A program made the position numbers and the translations under genes. Positions 12,917 to 23,680 of a DNA stretch of 64,000 nt are shown piece by piece. The DNA comes from Gigaspora margarita (lineage: Eukaryota > Glomeromycota > Glomeromycetes > Diversisporales > Gigasporaceae), in contig WTPW01000195.1 of assembly GCA_009809945.1 (NCBI GenBank), positions 141,630-205,629 of the forward strand, in the 5' to 3' direction. The notes under the pieces were generated by a model, which made no database searches, was not told where the DNA came from, and was given only the letters and a program-made list of their open reading frames with translations. Numbering within the stretch: the stretch's first letter is position 1; each line of letters begins with the position of its first letter.

Positions 12917-13480
12917 AAGGAATATAATATTGATAATTATTATTAGAATAAAACAAAAAAGAATAGCAAATATAAAACTTATCTCAGAAGTTCTAGAGAA
13001 TACAAACCCAGCAATGCAAAAGATAAAGCTAATAAAAATATGATAGAACCATTAAGTTGAAAAAGAATGGATTCAATATTAAAAAAAATAATGCATATAA
13101 TATAACAAATGCTAATGAAGTTGTAGATAGTAAAATTTTAAATAAAAAAACTATAAGCAACTAAATATTAGATTTGAAAAGGTTTCAAAAAAGAAGACTT
13201 GGATTATGCTTGTGTAGTATGTTGAAAAAATTAAAAACTTTCAATAAATAGTTGAATAAGATAAAGAAGCAAAAGTGCCTACCAAATTGGAATATAGTGA
13301 AATTGAAGAAGCATTGAATATTGGTGACCAAGAAGAAAGCAAAGTCAAGTCAAAAGTAAATAAAACAATTAGTTGTTACAGGAAATTTGCTAAAGAAGGA
13401 ATGATTAATGTTGAATACTGTTATCAAAATAAAAGTAAAGTTGGAAGAAAAGAAGTATTCAAAAGTATGTAAAACATACT
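12917..13480 (+). pseudogene. Possible Sel1-like repeat fragment
   Basis: The frame from 13275 to 13472 has no ATG start (it opens with GTG) and encodes a Lys-rich stretch containing KFAKEGMINVEYCYQNK and VGRKEVFK. This resembles one degenerate Sel1/tetratricopeptide-like unit (roughly: small-residue helix, YCYQNGxG turn, KAFxWY helix), a repeat family expanded in some mycorrhizal fungi. The canonical Gly residues are missing and no second unit was found. Upstream sequence to 12917 is not open. It could equally be a chance A-rich frame. Confidence 0.2.
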
Positions 13481-13548
13481 GAAGGTAGGGATGTAACTAG
13501 TAAATTTGATTCCAAAGAATTTTGCTATCAAAGTATAATTATAGTTAG

Positions 13549-14382
13549 TAGTGCTCCTATAGACTGAACTTGAACCAGACTTTAGTCAAGTTTAAGTCTG
13601 GTGTAATCTTTGGACTAGATGCAGACTTATATATTCAGACTTTTTAGTCAAGTTTGAGTTCAGACTAAATTCAGTCTAAAGTCTGTAAACTGGTCCAAGT
13701 TCAAACATTTTTATATGTATTTTTTGTGCTAAACAAGTTTATTTAGTGTATAAAGTTCAAATTACAGTACTGGACAGCAAAAACCATTTACTTTTTTATA
13801 TATAAAATATAAAAATGCTTAAAATTTACAAACTAATAACTTTAAAAGATTCTGCCTTACAGATTTGTTTCTTTTAGTCTAAGCTACAATCAGTTTTTAT
13901 TTATATTATAAATTTAAAAAGTTATTAGAGCCTAAAATTTATATGTAATCAAAAATTTGGCATTTCATATATAAAAAAAATTGGTTTATAGATTTTTAAC
14001 CAATAGAATTTTGTTAACAAAAATAGCATATCAAATTTGAGTATAAATCTCAAAATTTGGTGCTTTTAAAAAAAATGGATAATTTTTGCTATCTGGTACT
14101 GTAATTTGTAGAATTTTATAAATTATGAGATTTTATAGAATTTTATTAATAAAATTTTATAAAATCTTATAATCCACAAAATCTTATTAATTAATTCTAT
14201 TTTTATGCACTAATCAACTTTTATTTAGCATCTAAAATATATTTAATTGGCTGAATTATTTTTATTTACTTGAAATTTAGAGTGTAGATGCTTAATTTTG
14301 GATTCTTGATCAAAAAACCAAATTTAAGGGTCTTTTCTCCAAATTTCAAGTAAAATAAAAAAATATTTAGCAATTTAATGTA
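13549..14382. mobile_element. Truncated hAT-like element, TAGTGCTCCTA family
   Basis: It begins TAGTGCTCCTA, identical to the left end of the complete element at 51026-52773. It continues through the same subterminal region (decayed GAACCAGACTTTAGTCAAGT-type repeats) into the alternating A and B palindrome units described at 57600-59090. Homology ends at about 14382, and the matching right end TAGGAGCACTA is absent, so this copy is 3'-truncated or interrupted. Non-coding. Confidence 0.7.
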
Positions 14383-15660
14383 TACCAGGAATGTAGTATG
14401 AAGTACAAAGTGGATGGTTCAGTTTGAGCTTTGTGTTCATCAGCAAAATCAGGAATCTGATTGAATACCTAATAATTTACGAATGTCAGCTGATCAAATA
14501 TAGCTAAACTAGGATACCTGTAGCAATTCAGTCAAATCCAGTACCAGGAATGTAGTATGAAGTTTGAAGTGTATGGTTTAGTTCATGCATCAAGTAAATC
14601 TTGACTCTTATTGCTTCCAATTTTATGTATTGTGATGACTGACCTCTTTACACAGGCCTGATCAGATTATCTAGAATCTGGATCTGTTATACTGTTTAAA
14701 TTCAATTAAGACAGGTTTTGACTATATGAAAAAAATTGAATCAGGTTCCAAACTCTAAGATGATCTATGCTAGGGAATGTGTATGATGCTTTTAAAGTGA
14801 CAAAATCTTATGTTGGGTAAGGGTCATACCAAAAGGAGGGCTATATCAAAGCAGAAATTTAAAGTGCATATATGAAATTTTACCAGGAACATAGTACAAA
14901 GTATGAAATGTATGGTTCTACTAGAGCTTTTTGCATTTGTATACAAAATCTGGATAGTATGTTGATTTACAAAATTCAGTAACTAATTAGGGATATGCCT
15001 GCAGCGGTCTAGTTAAATCTGGTAATGCGCATGAATGTAATTTCATTGCGTCATTTACATATGATCTTTTGCCTTCAATCAGTTTCCTTTTGCTGATTGA
15101 TGACCACACTTGTTTAATGGCGCAGGTCTGTGACTCTCATGCTTTTTATCACATGATCTACAATTACTCTTCAAAAATTCTTTCAATAAATCATAAAATA
15201 CTAAATGTTATGACATCAAGTATTGATTTTTTACAATAAATCTCAATAGCGGTAAGTTTTGTACCAAAATTTTACAATAAATTGAATAGAAACCACAACT
15301 GTTAATTCCAATACTGCTTGTTATTGCAATAGCTAACAAGTTTTGTAACAGAAAATTATAGTAGGAATTAAGATAGTTGATTCCAAAACCAACTAATTCA
15401 ACTACACACTACAATAGATAGCTTCAAGAACAGTGAACCTAGTGATATCTTCATGGTTATCACTTCCCATGATTAATAATTTGGTCTAAGTTAGGGTTAG
15501 GTGATAATATAGTTTAGGCCAATTTTGTTAGTGCTAGTAAACAAATTACGTAATTACATGATTTCACTGAGGTAATCTTGGTTCACAGTTCTTACTAGGA
15601 ACATAGTACAAAGTACAAAGTGTATGGTTTAATCCAGAGTTTTGCATTCTTACACAAGAT
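14383..15660. repeat. Four spaced direct repeats of a TACCAGGAACATAGTA unit
   Basis: A unit of about 60 bp, roughly TACCAGGAAYRTAGTAYRAAG, then AAGTGTATGGTT and a GAGCTTTGCAT-like end, occurs at 14383, 14542, 14881 and 15593 in the same orientation. The third and fourth share the most. Spacings are irregular (159, 339 and 712 bp) with partly similar sequence between. No gene is recognisable in the stretch, and the origin of the repeats is unknown. Confidence 0.6.
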
Positions 15661-16759
15661 CTGTAATATAATTGGATCCCTATTTCAATATAGATTATGC
15701 TAGCATTACGGAATTGGCTTTTGTCACTCGATGACATGATACAACAATGAATATGAAAATTGATATCACCTCGCTGCTCATGTGGTCCACAGTCAGTTCC
15801 TAGCAATACTAAACTGATCTATCTTTCTTTGATATCCAAGCTATAAAGTCAGACTATCAAATTACTCATATTTGACATCCGGATTGTCCACCTGGGTTAT
15901 CAATTACACCTATAACTCCCAAGTACTCCAATACACTAAATACTTTTGCTTAGCGGTGGGTGGGTGAGCATCAATGACGAAGCTAGACTTGTGTCGAGCT
16001 AGCAGCAAAGACAAAAAAGAGATAACAAACTTCTGTTACTTCCTTCCTAAATAGTCATTTACTATGACTTCATAATTCTATTTATTAATAAATACTTATC
16101 GTACAATGCATTATACTTACAAAATGCCTATTGTTATTCCTTAATTACTTATCAAACAATACAACATACTTACCAAACGTTTATAAACATCTCAAATCAA
16201 TCAAATTGATACTCACTATACAATACCTCATACATACGAACTACTCATATGATATCATGAGTATAGATTGTGATCTCGTAGCAAAAGATGCCCTGTGACT
16301 TCATTCACGGCATCTCCTAAAATCTTGACTCTTATTAAATATAGTAATTTTGTGATTTTTATGAATCCTGCTTGGGGTTAATGATTATCTCATATTTGCT
16401 AAATATAGAATTTAATAGTGAAGTCATAACAATAAGGTTAATTAGAGATATAGAATGACCCTTGGTCCTGTGATTCTGAGCTTTACAGAACATTAGATAA
16501 TTCAGAAAAAATTTTAATGGTCAAGTAATTAATATTAGACCATGCAAAGTTAATTTATTATTTTGCATAACCTTATGTTTCAAAATTCTGGTTGGTATCA
16601 GATTTGTTTTTTTAAAAAAAATTTAACTTTGTATAGCCTAAATTAATTCTAAGATTACACAAAGTTGATTCTTCAGTTTGTATATCATAGGACCAGAAAA
16701 TTTTTTATCAGACCTATTTGAGTAATTCCGGAAAGTTAAGGTCATCATCAGGTAACAGC
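15661..16759. other. No gene recognised
   Basis: Mixed-composition DNA without open frames of note. A short GATGCC...GGCATC stem (16287-16314) is present but has no further support as an RNA. Confidence 0.4.
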
Positions 16760-17336
16760 GATAGTAAATAACCTAAAATGATCAAATGACCCAAATGACA
16801 AATGACTACCATATTTTTGTGTAATAATGCGAAGGAGTGAAATTACAATTTTTGGCCCAATTTAAACTTAATTTATACCAAGATTTAAAATAACACTCAT
16901 GAGCGTTATTATGTGAAAATACAGTAGTTATTAGGTCATTTTGAGGCTCAAATGACCTAGAAAGTTATTTAATATATATTAGTTAATATTCTAATATTCT
17001 TTAGCCAATCAGAATTGGCAGTTAAACATAATTAAAATATAATTAATAATTGTAGTTATAGGTCAATTAATATTTATGTCTTAAGTAAGGTGTTCAGAAT
17101 ATGCAATTTATTATTTTAAAAAATTTACTTAAGACATAAATATCAATTGACTTATAACTACAATTATTGATTATATTTTAATTTTGCTTGGCTACCAAAT
17201 CTGATTGGCTAAAGAGCATTAGAATATTAACTAACATATGCTAAATGACCTTCTAGGTCATTTGAGCCTTGAAATGACCCAATGACTAAACATTTGTTAT
17301 TTGGGTCATTTGGGTCATTTCAGGTTATTTACTATC
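16760..17336. mobile_element. Foldback element with GATAGTAAATRACC ends
   Basis: Left end GATAGTAAATAACCTAAAAT and right end CAGGTTATTTACTATC are inverted. The arms continue as imperfect inverted copies almost to the centre near 17090 (for example CTTAAGTAAG...CTTAAGACATAAATAT on opposite arms). AAATGACC/GGTCATTT is iterated within both arms. It is non-coding and would form a hairpin of roughly 250-bp arms. A related element (32117-33220) abuts the other outer end of the giant element. Confidence 0.65.
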
Positions 17337-17341
17337 AGTAT

Positions 17342-17895
17342 GGCAAAAGTGAGACTTCTAGGACACTTTTTCTACACCTCTATATGACTAATGTTTAAAA
17401 ATTATTTTAATCATCATTTTGCTATATTTTATAGCACTTTTATATACTATAGCCTGGTGTAAATTTTTATATAGCTAAAAAATGATAAAAATTTGATCAT
17501 GTCATCATTCATATATGTTAGAGTAATGATAAAAATTAATCATGTCGTCAACTAATCCAATTATATTAATTTTTATAAAGAAGAAGCTCCTGAGCCTTTT
17601 TCTGAAGTCTATTAATATACTGGGTTATATAATATCCATTAGCATGCTTTCTACAAAGGCCAGGTTTAGAGCTAGTCAGTTTACTACAAACTTTGCAAGG
17701 AAAATGCTTTTTAGCCTTCTAATGTTCATGGTATCCTTCAGATCGATGACAAGTACATCCACAAATAACTCCTATTCTAAGTAAATAATCACAAGTATAT
17801 TCACCTATCATAGTATATAAATATGAAAATTTCAATTTAAACAAAAAGTCTAGTATATTAATACAAACAACGGAATACCAGTACCTATATACAAA
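17342..17895. repeat. Left terminal inverted repeat of the giant element
   Basis: The reverse complement of 30580-30823 joined to 31796-32108 aligns to this stretch with roughly nine of ten bases equal and almost no indels. Examples are AGGACACTTTTTCTACACCT at the outer end and ATTAGCATGCTTTCTAC in the middle. The uninterrupted state here provides the empty site for the 972-bp insertion in the right copy. Confidence 0.85.
17566..17895 (-). pseudogene. Cys/His-rich ORF within left inverted repeat
   Basis: Read on the minus strand, the repeat encodes CGCTCHRSEGYHEH, a stop, then KHFPCKVCSKLTSSKPGLC and RKHANGYYITQYINRL, ending KKAQELLLYKN and a stop at 17566. The right copy has the same protein with better-kept ligands (CGHTC, CHEH, CKVC, CRKH). 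The spacing of Cys and His pairs suggests a small zinc-binding domain. No family was recognised and no initiator Met is visible. It reads outward, toward the end of the element. Confidence 0.35.
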
Positions 17896-17940
17896 ACTTT
17901 AGATAATTAAAACATATCACATATTCAAATATCATCTACT

Positions 17941-18341
17941 AATAAAAACATCAATCAAGTATCTGTTAAGATTAGATCCTTAACTGAAACAAAGCCCACA
18001 CACCAAAAAGTTGAGCAAGCTTTAATTAGTATAGTTAAAGCAGGACTTTATTATAAAAAACCAAAAGATGGCAAGTTCATGCAAAATTATAAAGAAAGAA
18101 TTAGAAAATTACATTAAGTGTAAGATCCAGAAGAATATATACTAAATTTGGCTATGACAATATTTCCTAATAAAGAAAAATATCATAAAATTAAAGATGA
18201 GACTAAGAATTTTATGGGTAAGATCCAAAGATTCTTAATTCTATTATGAAACTATATAAGCTATATTACAAATTAGCTAGAGATTATTTCATTAAAGAAG
18301 CCCAAATTGATGAAGAAGCAGAAGACTTTCTTAATTCATAA
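17941..18341 (+). pseudogene. Unidentified conserved-looking protein, frameshifted
   Basis: Frame 17941-18230 reads as a plausible protein with two in-frame stops (18115-18117 and 18121-18123): HQKVEQALISIVKAGLYYKK, then KDGKFMQNYKERIRKLH, then DPEEYILNLAMTIFPNKEK and YHKIKDETKNFMGK. After a frameshift near 18230 it continues KLYKLYYKLARDYFIKEAQ and IDEEAEDFLNS to a stop at 18339-18341. Composition and the conservative frameshift argue for real former coding sequence. The family is not recognised. It converges on the integrase, and the two 3' ends overlap by about 11 bp, a compact arrangement suggesting both belonged to one element. Confidence 0.4.
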
Positions 18342-19410
18342 GTACCCATTTAGAGAGTAATTCTATATCTTTTACAACTTGAAGCTCTTTACTAACAAAA
18401 GACCGCTTTGGTCCATTGCCCTCCTTATCTTCAAGCCAATATAAAATAGGTTAATTTTTTTGCATCAAAGATTTCTTGATATGATAAATCTGAAAACTCC
18501 AATTCAAATCAGTTGCACACTTAAAACCACCTTCTAGCTCACCAGGTTCAAGTAAATATCTTACTGAGGTATTATAAGATAGCTTGGATTTATCAAAGCC
18601 TATAGGCCCATTGTATAATTTAGAAGATATTGAAATAATCTGTTCTATTTTTATAGCTTTAGCAGGGGCAATCCCAATTAATCTAGTTACTGAGTTATTA
18701 AGATTATCAATAATTATATAAAGATTTTTAACCCAAGCTCTCGATCTTTTAGATATAGGCATCAATAAGTCTGAAGCATCCTGTAAATGAAACAATTTTT
18801 AGCTAAAGTATGATTAAATCTTTCAACAATAGCCTGACTTCTATGAGATATGCCAATCTTAATTTTAATATTATATTTATTCATTAATTCTTTGCAATCA
18901 GATTTAAATTCTGAACCAGGATTGACCATTAATAATTTAGGCCAAATAAGAGGGCACTTAGTATTACTATAAACTTTTTTAAAAGCTTTAGCTACACTAC
19001 TAGATGTCTTATTCATTAAAGGAACTGCCTACTTAAATCTTAAAGCAATGTCAACTATACATAAACAATATTTATATATTTTGTAATTAATCGTATCATG
19101 AGGTATATAAAGAATATCAGCTTGATGGCATTCATTAGGAATCTGTATACTATTAAATGAGGCTCTAGGAATAAACTTTGGACAGGGTTTATTAATCTGA
19201 TATAAAGCTTGTTTTTTAAGCCAATCATATATTTTATCAATAGAAAAATTATATCCAGCTTTTAGAGAAGCTTTATACAATTTTTTTGCAGTTCTTTGAT
19301 AGCCATTAGATTGATAATAAATCTTATACAAAGCAATAGATATATCTAGTTTATGAGCTTTTTCAGAATCTATCTGTATTATAGGAGGCCCTATAGGGGT
19401 GACTCTTCGA
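18331..19410 (-). pseudogene. Retroviral-type DDE integrase (Polinton-associated type)
   Basis: About 355 codons. The order is an N-terminal region ending NGYQRTAKKLYKASLKAGYN, then the catalytic core: first Asp in CHQADILYIPHD, second in MVNPGSEF, Glu in SHRSQAIVERFN. A C-terminal region follows with NVR/SVRYLLEPGELEGG, DLNWSFQIYHI and PILYWLED. The second catalytic residue reads Asn where Asp is expected (codon AAT). A stop lies near 19028-19030 and a frameshift near 18780, so the copy is dead. Such integrases make the strand-transfer cuts that insert linear DNA. It lies just inside the left inverted repeat. A short gap separates it from the divergently read Gag cassette, and its 3' end overlaps the convergent unknown gene. 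Confidence 0.8.
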
Positions 19411-19476
19411 GTTAAATTGACATTTTTTTACAAGCTCAAAAACAATATATAGTGATTACATAGTTTTCAAGAAAAA

Positions 19477-19628
19477 ATGATAAACTTATTGGTTTTCTTC
19501 AAAGAAATATTGCAAGAAGGAGGAGAAAGTGAAAGAATCAAACAATTTAAAAATGATAAACATATTGGTTTTCTCCAAAGAAATATTGCAAGAAGGAGGA
19601 GATAGTGAAAGAATCAAACAATTTAAAA
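19477..19628. repeat. 76-bp tandem duplication
   Basis: Two copies starting ATGATAAACWTATTGGTTTT, at 19477 and 19553, differ at only a few positions. Because 76 is not a multiple of three, the duplication shifts the reading frame of the coiled-coil ORF, so it probably post-dates loss of function. Confidence 0.85.
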
Positions 19629-20688
19629 ATGATTTATTAGCAATACAAGATTGAGTTTGCAAATTACAACAGGATCTTGTTACAAAAGAGGATTATATTA
19701 ATTATCTTGAAAAAGAAATCTCAATTCGGGATGAGGAGCTAGACCCATTGAGATCAGAAATTTCTAATTTTATAAAACAGTTAGAAAATGTAAAGAATCT
19801 AAAAAGTGAGAAAATTATATAGATTATTTAGAAAAGCAGTTAGCATTTTTTCAGAATAAAATTGACAAGCTTAATGAAAAAATACTTGTTTTGTATAAAA
19901 ATTCTAATGATACTATAGATATGGCGCAACAACCAGGATCATCTAGATTATCTCTATCTGAAAATCAAGCCACAATCCAAAATAATAGAATTCAGCAAGA
20001 GATTAATAATATTAGACAGTATTTTGAAAGCCCAATTACAATAGCACCTTCATTAGATGGTATTAAAGAAAATCTTGATATAATTTCTGATGCCAGAAAT
20101 AGGTTTGAAAGGTTAGTACTAAATATATATCCACAGACAAATGCTCGTGCAATTAATGCAAAAAATCGAGTAGTGAATTTGCAGACCCAGCTAACAAATT
20201 TGCAAACCCAGTTAGCCAATTTACAAACCCAATTAACCAATTCACAAACCTAGTTAGCTATGCTTCAAAATGACTATGGCCTTTTTTATCAGGCTTATAA
20301 GGCCCACAAAACACAGCATAATATATTTAAATCTCAAGAACTTGATAGACAAATTACAATCTGTGCACAAAAAAGGCAAATATCAGAATTACTTCTAAAA
20401 AGATTTGCATTAAAATTCAAAAACAGACAAACTTATTAGCATCTACAAAATTGTAAAACAGATGGGGCAATTACTACATATCTCTTAAATCTTACAAAAA
20501 ACTGTTATATCAAATGGAAAAATAAATGCAAGACTCTAGAAAATGATTTATTACTTGCTAATATTCAACTGGACAACAAGTAGGGTAAAGGAAAAATCAT
20601 GCACAAAATTCTGAACAATTAATTAATAATTTGAATTAGCAAATTTTTGTACTTCAGAATAATCAATCTATAAATAACCAATATAGAA
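19553..20688 (+). pseudogene. Coiled-coil N-terminal part of a Gag-like protein
   Basis: The open stretches read as one long helical protein with a few stops: SERIKQFKNDLLAIQD, then DLVTKEDYINYLEKEI, then the longest open run (19891-20250) with NIRQYFESPITIAPSLDGIK and a C-terminal series of LQTQLTN/LQTQLAN heptads. Those heptads are encoded by 21-bp tandem repeats (about 20176-20250). Stops occur at 19651, 20251 and 20437, among others. The heptads and the Glu/Gln/Lys/Leu-rich composition indicate a parallel coiled coil, suited to multimerisation. It leads straight into the Gag core at 20690 and probably formed one protein with it. Confidence 0.5.
20175..20252 (+). repeat. 21-bp tandem repeats encoding LQTQLTN heptads
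   Basis: About 3.5 units of a 21-bp repeat (TTGCAAACCCAGTTAGCCAA and variants), each giving one seven-residue turn with Leu at fixed positions. The unit length preserves both the frame and the heptad phase. Confidence 0.85.
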
Positions 20689-20689
20689 G

Positions 20690-22480
20690 AATGGCAGGAT
20701 ACCCACCTCCAAATTTTTATGGCTATCCTGATGAGGATCCAGAAGAATTTATTGATTCTTTTCGCTCATATCTTGTAGCTGTAGGAATTGATGTAGCAGC
20801 TAGACATGCTCACAGAATTTGAGCACATAGTCTTTTTGAAACATGTCTCAAAGGTGATGCTAAAGATTGGTATAAAAGATCTCTTCGAAGAAAAAATTAG
20901 AAATTGAGAAATTTATTAGATAATACCAGCTAAGCCAATTTAGGTGTGATACAAGAACGAATAGCAGTACAACTTGGAGCGAATTTAAAACACGGCACCG
21001 TGACTAGGCTGAAAATATTGTTATTCCAGCTCATACAGTATTTGATGAAGGCTGGTCTTTTGCTGATGGGCACCCAACAGATCGATTACTCAATGCACCA
21101 AATGCTAATACCGGACAAACTATAGTAGCAGATAAAATCTGACTTGGCCAGGCAAGAACCCTGAAATATACATAAATAGATCAGATATGAGTTTGCTTAT
21201 TTTTAAGGTTTTTTATACAGATCTTTTCTATTTATAGTAATTTGTTGCTTATTTTTGACGTTTTTTCTGCAGATCTTTCCTTTTTAGTAACCCTATAATT
21301 AATTTGACCTATCTATGTATATTTCAGGGTTCTGCCAGACAATATACTGGCTTAAAACTAACTATTCCACAGTCACTGCAGAAAAATAGCGAATTCTCTT
21401 TGGTTCAACGGTTCAAGGCAGTGATCCTGTAGGTCAATTCTATTTTAAGTTACATAAACTTGCTAGACTTGCTAATATTAATAAACAACAAATTTGATTA
21501 CAATTTATTCATGGTATCTCTTCTGATTATCAATTAGAAATTTGACACATTGGAATTAACAGGCCTGTATCTGAATTGCTTACAGAACTCGAAGAAATTG
21601 AAAGATATAAGACAGAGCAATTATCTGAAGCATATTTATATTCAGGCTCAGATAAATCTCACAGAAAAGACAATTATTCGAACAATATTGGTATGACCAA
21701 AACTGAAATTGAAAACTTGATAAAATCTATGATGCCATCTATCCAAGAGTTGAAGACTCAGCACTTTGTGCCATCTCAACCGATTTCTTCACAACTATCT
21801 CAATCATACAGGCCACAACCTTCAGAAATCTCTCAAATTATACAAGATAAAAATATGGATAAATTTATACAATGGCTTGCTGGAGAGATTCCAGAATTTG
21901 TTCCTGTTTCCAAACCTGATTTACCCCAAAACCAGTAATAAAGAAAGTTGAAGTTACAGATAGTGATCCCATAGAGGATATGTGTAGACAATTAGAAAAC
22001 CTTTATATCAATCAGACTAAATTTGCTAAAGCTATGAAAAAGATTTCTAGCAAATCTAAATCCACTTGTTGAAAGACAAAATCAAAATCTAAGACCAAAA
22101 AAAAGAAATCTGGCAAATCAAAATGTGTTAATGCCTATATAATTTCAGATAAATTATCTTCAGACTCTAGTGATAGTGAAAATAGTATGAACTCTAGTGA
22201 AAATAAACTTGAAACCAATACCTTGGCATGTTCATGGAATGAATCAGAATCCAGTTCCTCTGAGACCAGTGAGTCTAGTAATTCAGAAAGTGTTTCAGAA
22301 GAATATGAAATCAATGCTACAAAAAAAAAAAACTTATTCTGATACCAAGAGATTAAAGAAGTACAAAAGTGCCAGGCCAAAAACTTCTAGCAAAAATCCA
22401 GTAATACTTCTTCTGATAAAAAGGACAGTAAAGATAGACCTGAGAGTCATTGCTTCGCAATACAAGGTTACTTAAAATTC
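20690..22480 (+). pseudogene. Gag-like core and acidic/basic tail
   Basis: After a frame change the plus strand reads RMAGYPPPNFYGYPDEDPEE, FIDSFRSYLVAVGIDVAARH, then KGDAKDWYKRSLRRKN and NLLDNTS. This is the shape of a Ty3/gypsy Gag capsid-like domain (a DPEEFI start and a GDAxxWY helix). Further on come VIPAHTVFDEGWSFADGHP, then, beyond a 179-bp inserted element, FGSTVQGSDPVGQFYFKLHK (one frame correction), QFIHGISSDYQLEI and RPVSELLTELEEIERYKTEQ. The open run 21576-21938 is followed by a Lys- and Ser/Glu-rich tail. No CCHC knuckle was seen. Many stops. Function inferred: structural polyprotein forming a particle or nucleoprotein. Confidence 0.6.
21155..21333. mobile_element. 179-bp MITE with 8-bp target duplication
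   Basis: It begins AGAACCCTGAAATATACATA and ends with the inverted TATGTATATTTCAGGGTTCT. The flanks are GCCAGGCA (21147-21154) and GCCAGACA (21334-21341), seven of eight equal. Removing it rejoins the Gag-like reading frame. Copies of exactly the same length lie at 26415-26593 and 34960-35138. Too short to encode anything. The 8-bp duplication suggests mobilisation by a hAT-type transposase. Confidence 0.85.
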
Positions 22481-22516
22481 ATTATCCTAAATGCATTTTT
22501 CACTATTTTATGATCA

Positions 22517-22834
22517 ATGGTTGATTCATTTACTCATATACAACCTAAAGAAGTATCTATCAATGGATATAATATGATTAATGCTAAATTCATTGCACTA
22601 AAAGATCCTGTTCTAAATTATTTTACTTCAAATTTCTCAGACAAAGATCGTGAAAAGTTCTGGCATAAGATTACTATGGTATTCTCATATATCTTACAAC
22701 CAATATCAGATCTAATTCGAATTGCTTCCCAGCAAGCAAATACACTATTGCAAAGCAATGACCCTTCAGGTCTACCCCAAAAGGCACAGATGAAATGCAA
22801 CCAGAAGCAGATATGTCATAGCCAAATCCTATAG
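22517..22834 (+). pseudogene. Linker between Gag-like core and protease
   Basis: Open for 105 codons from an ATG: it includes SFTHIQPKEVSINGYNMINA and FSDKDREKFWHKITMVFSYI, with no recognised domain. After a frameshift near 22790 it appears to continue into the protease. It probably belongs to the same polyprotein as the Gag core. The sequence is too decayed to judge the true start. Confidence 0.4.
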
Positions 22835-22861
22835 AAATTAATTTTATTTGTAAAATTATTC

Positions 22862-23290
22862 TAATAATGTTGCAACTATTACTTGCCAAATTACTTCACC
22901 ATCAGGAAAAAACATTCAAGTACCTGTTGCATTAATAGATAGTGAAGCAAACTGCTCTCTTAAATCAAAAGGTCTTGCAAAACTATTAGGAATGAATATT
23001 GACAAAAATAAAAAACCCTCTATAAAATAGCGTAATAATTCTTTAGAATCTATTGGAACTTGTTATATGTACCAAATACTTTTGGTTATGGAGATAATAG
23101 TTGTACAATTACAGAAGACTTTCCAGTAATGGACGATGATAAACCTTGGATATTATTAGGCACTCCTTTGCTTGATCGTGCTGGATAGGAGCCTATTGTC
23201 AAGCATGAATTCAAGTTAATATATAAAGGTAAAGTAATTACTATACTTTTTTTAGTACATAAGTCCCAGAGAAAAATATTTAAACCAGAA
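22862..23290 (+). pseudogene. Retropepsin-like aspartic protease
   Basis: The frame reads ATITCQITSPSGKNIQVPVA, LIDSEANCSLKSKGLAKLLG and later DDDKPWILLGTPLLDRAG. This is the fold of a retroviral-type aspartic protease: the active-site loop after VALID, then the hydrophobic-Gly flap/helix motif ILLGTPLLDR. The catalytic triplet that should be D-S/T-G reads D-S-E at 22938-22946 (GAA for GGA). There are also frameshifts near 23060-23090 and a stop at 23187-23189 where Trp is likely. Such proteases cut Gag-type polyproteins, and its position directly after the Gag-like core fits. It was not followed by any recognisable reverse transcriptase. Confidence 0.65.
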
Positions 23291-23680
23291 ATCAACCTTA
23301 CTTTTCACAAGCAAGATTCAGTCCAAGTATCTACTGATTCTTTTAGTCTGTCCAAAAATGTATTATTAGAGAAATGACATACTTCTGCAGGTTTTAGCCC
23401 AGATTTTAGTCTATCTAGTAAGGATGATTTCTTGCAAAACAAGTCATTAGATGATGAATTAGAGATTCAAGACTTTACTTCTTCTCTGAATCATAATCTG
23501 GGTCTAGACTCAAAAAGCCAATGTTCTGCAATAAAAAAAAATAATTAATAAATCACAAGTTCGAGATATTTCTATATAGGAGAAAATGTATAAATTAATT
23601 CTTCTCTGAATCATAACTCTTTGGATCTAGATATGTCAGGATAGAACTTACTATCTTTCTCTTCTAATTCATGAATAAGC
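23291..23680 (+). pseudogene. C-terminal tail after the protease, repeat-containing
   Basis: Continues with INLTFHKQDSVQVSTDSFSL, then SLDDELEIQDFTSSLNHN and DSKSQCSAI. A ~60-bp segment coding for the LDxExEIxDFxxSLN part recurs imperfectly at about 23930-24010, and a shorter SLNHN piece at 23598-23630. The tail is Ser/Asp-rich and probably unstructured. Stops are present. No domain was recognised. Confidence 0.35.

Noticed and set aside
15564..15806. 80-codon minus-strand ORF
   Set aside because: Overlaps the TACCAGGAAC direct repeat and has no recognisable domain.
16287..16314. Small structured RNA from the GATGCC/GGCATC stem
   Set aside because: A single 6-bp stem with no conserved boxes, promoter or second copy.
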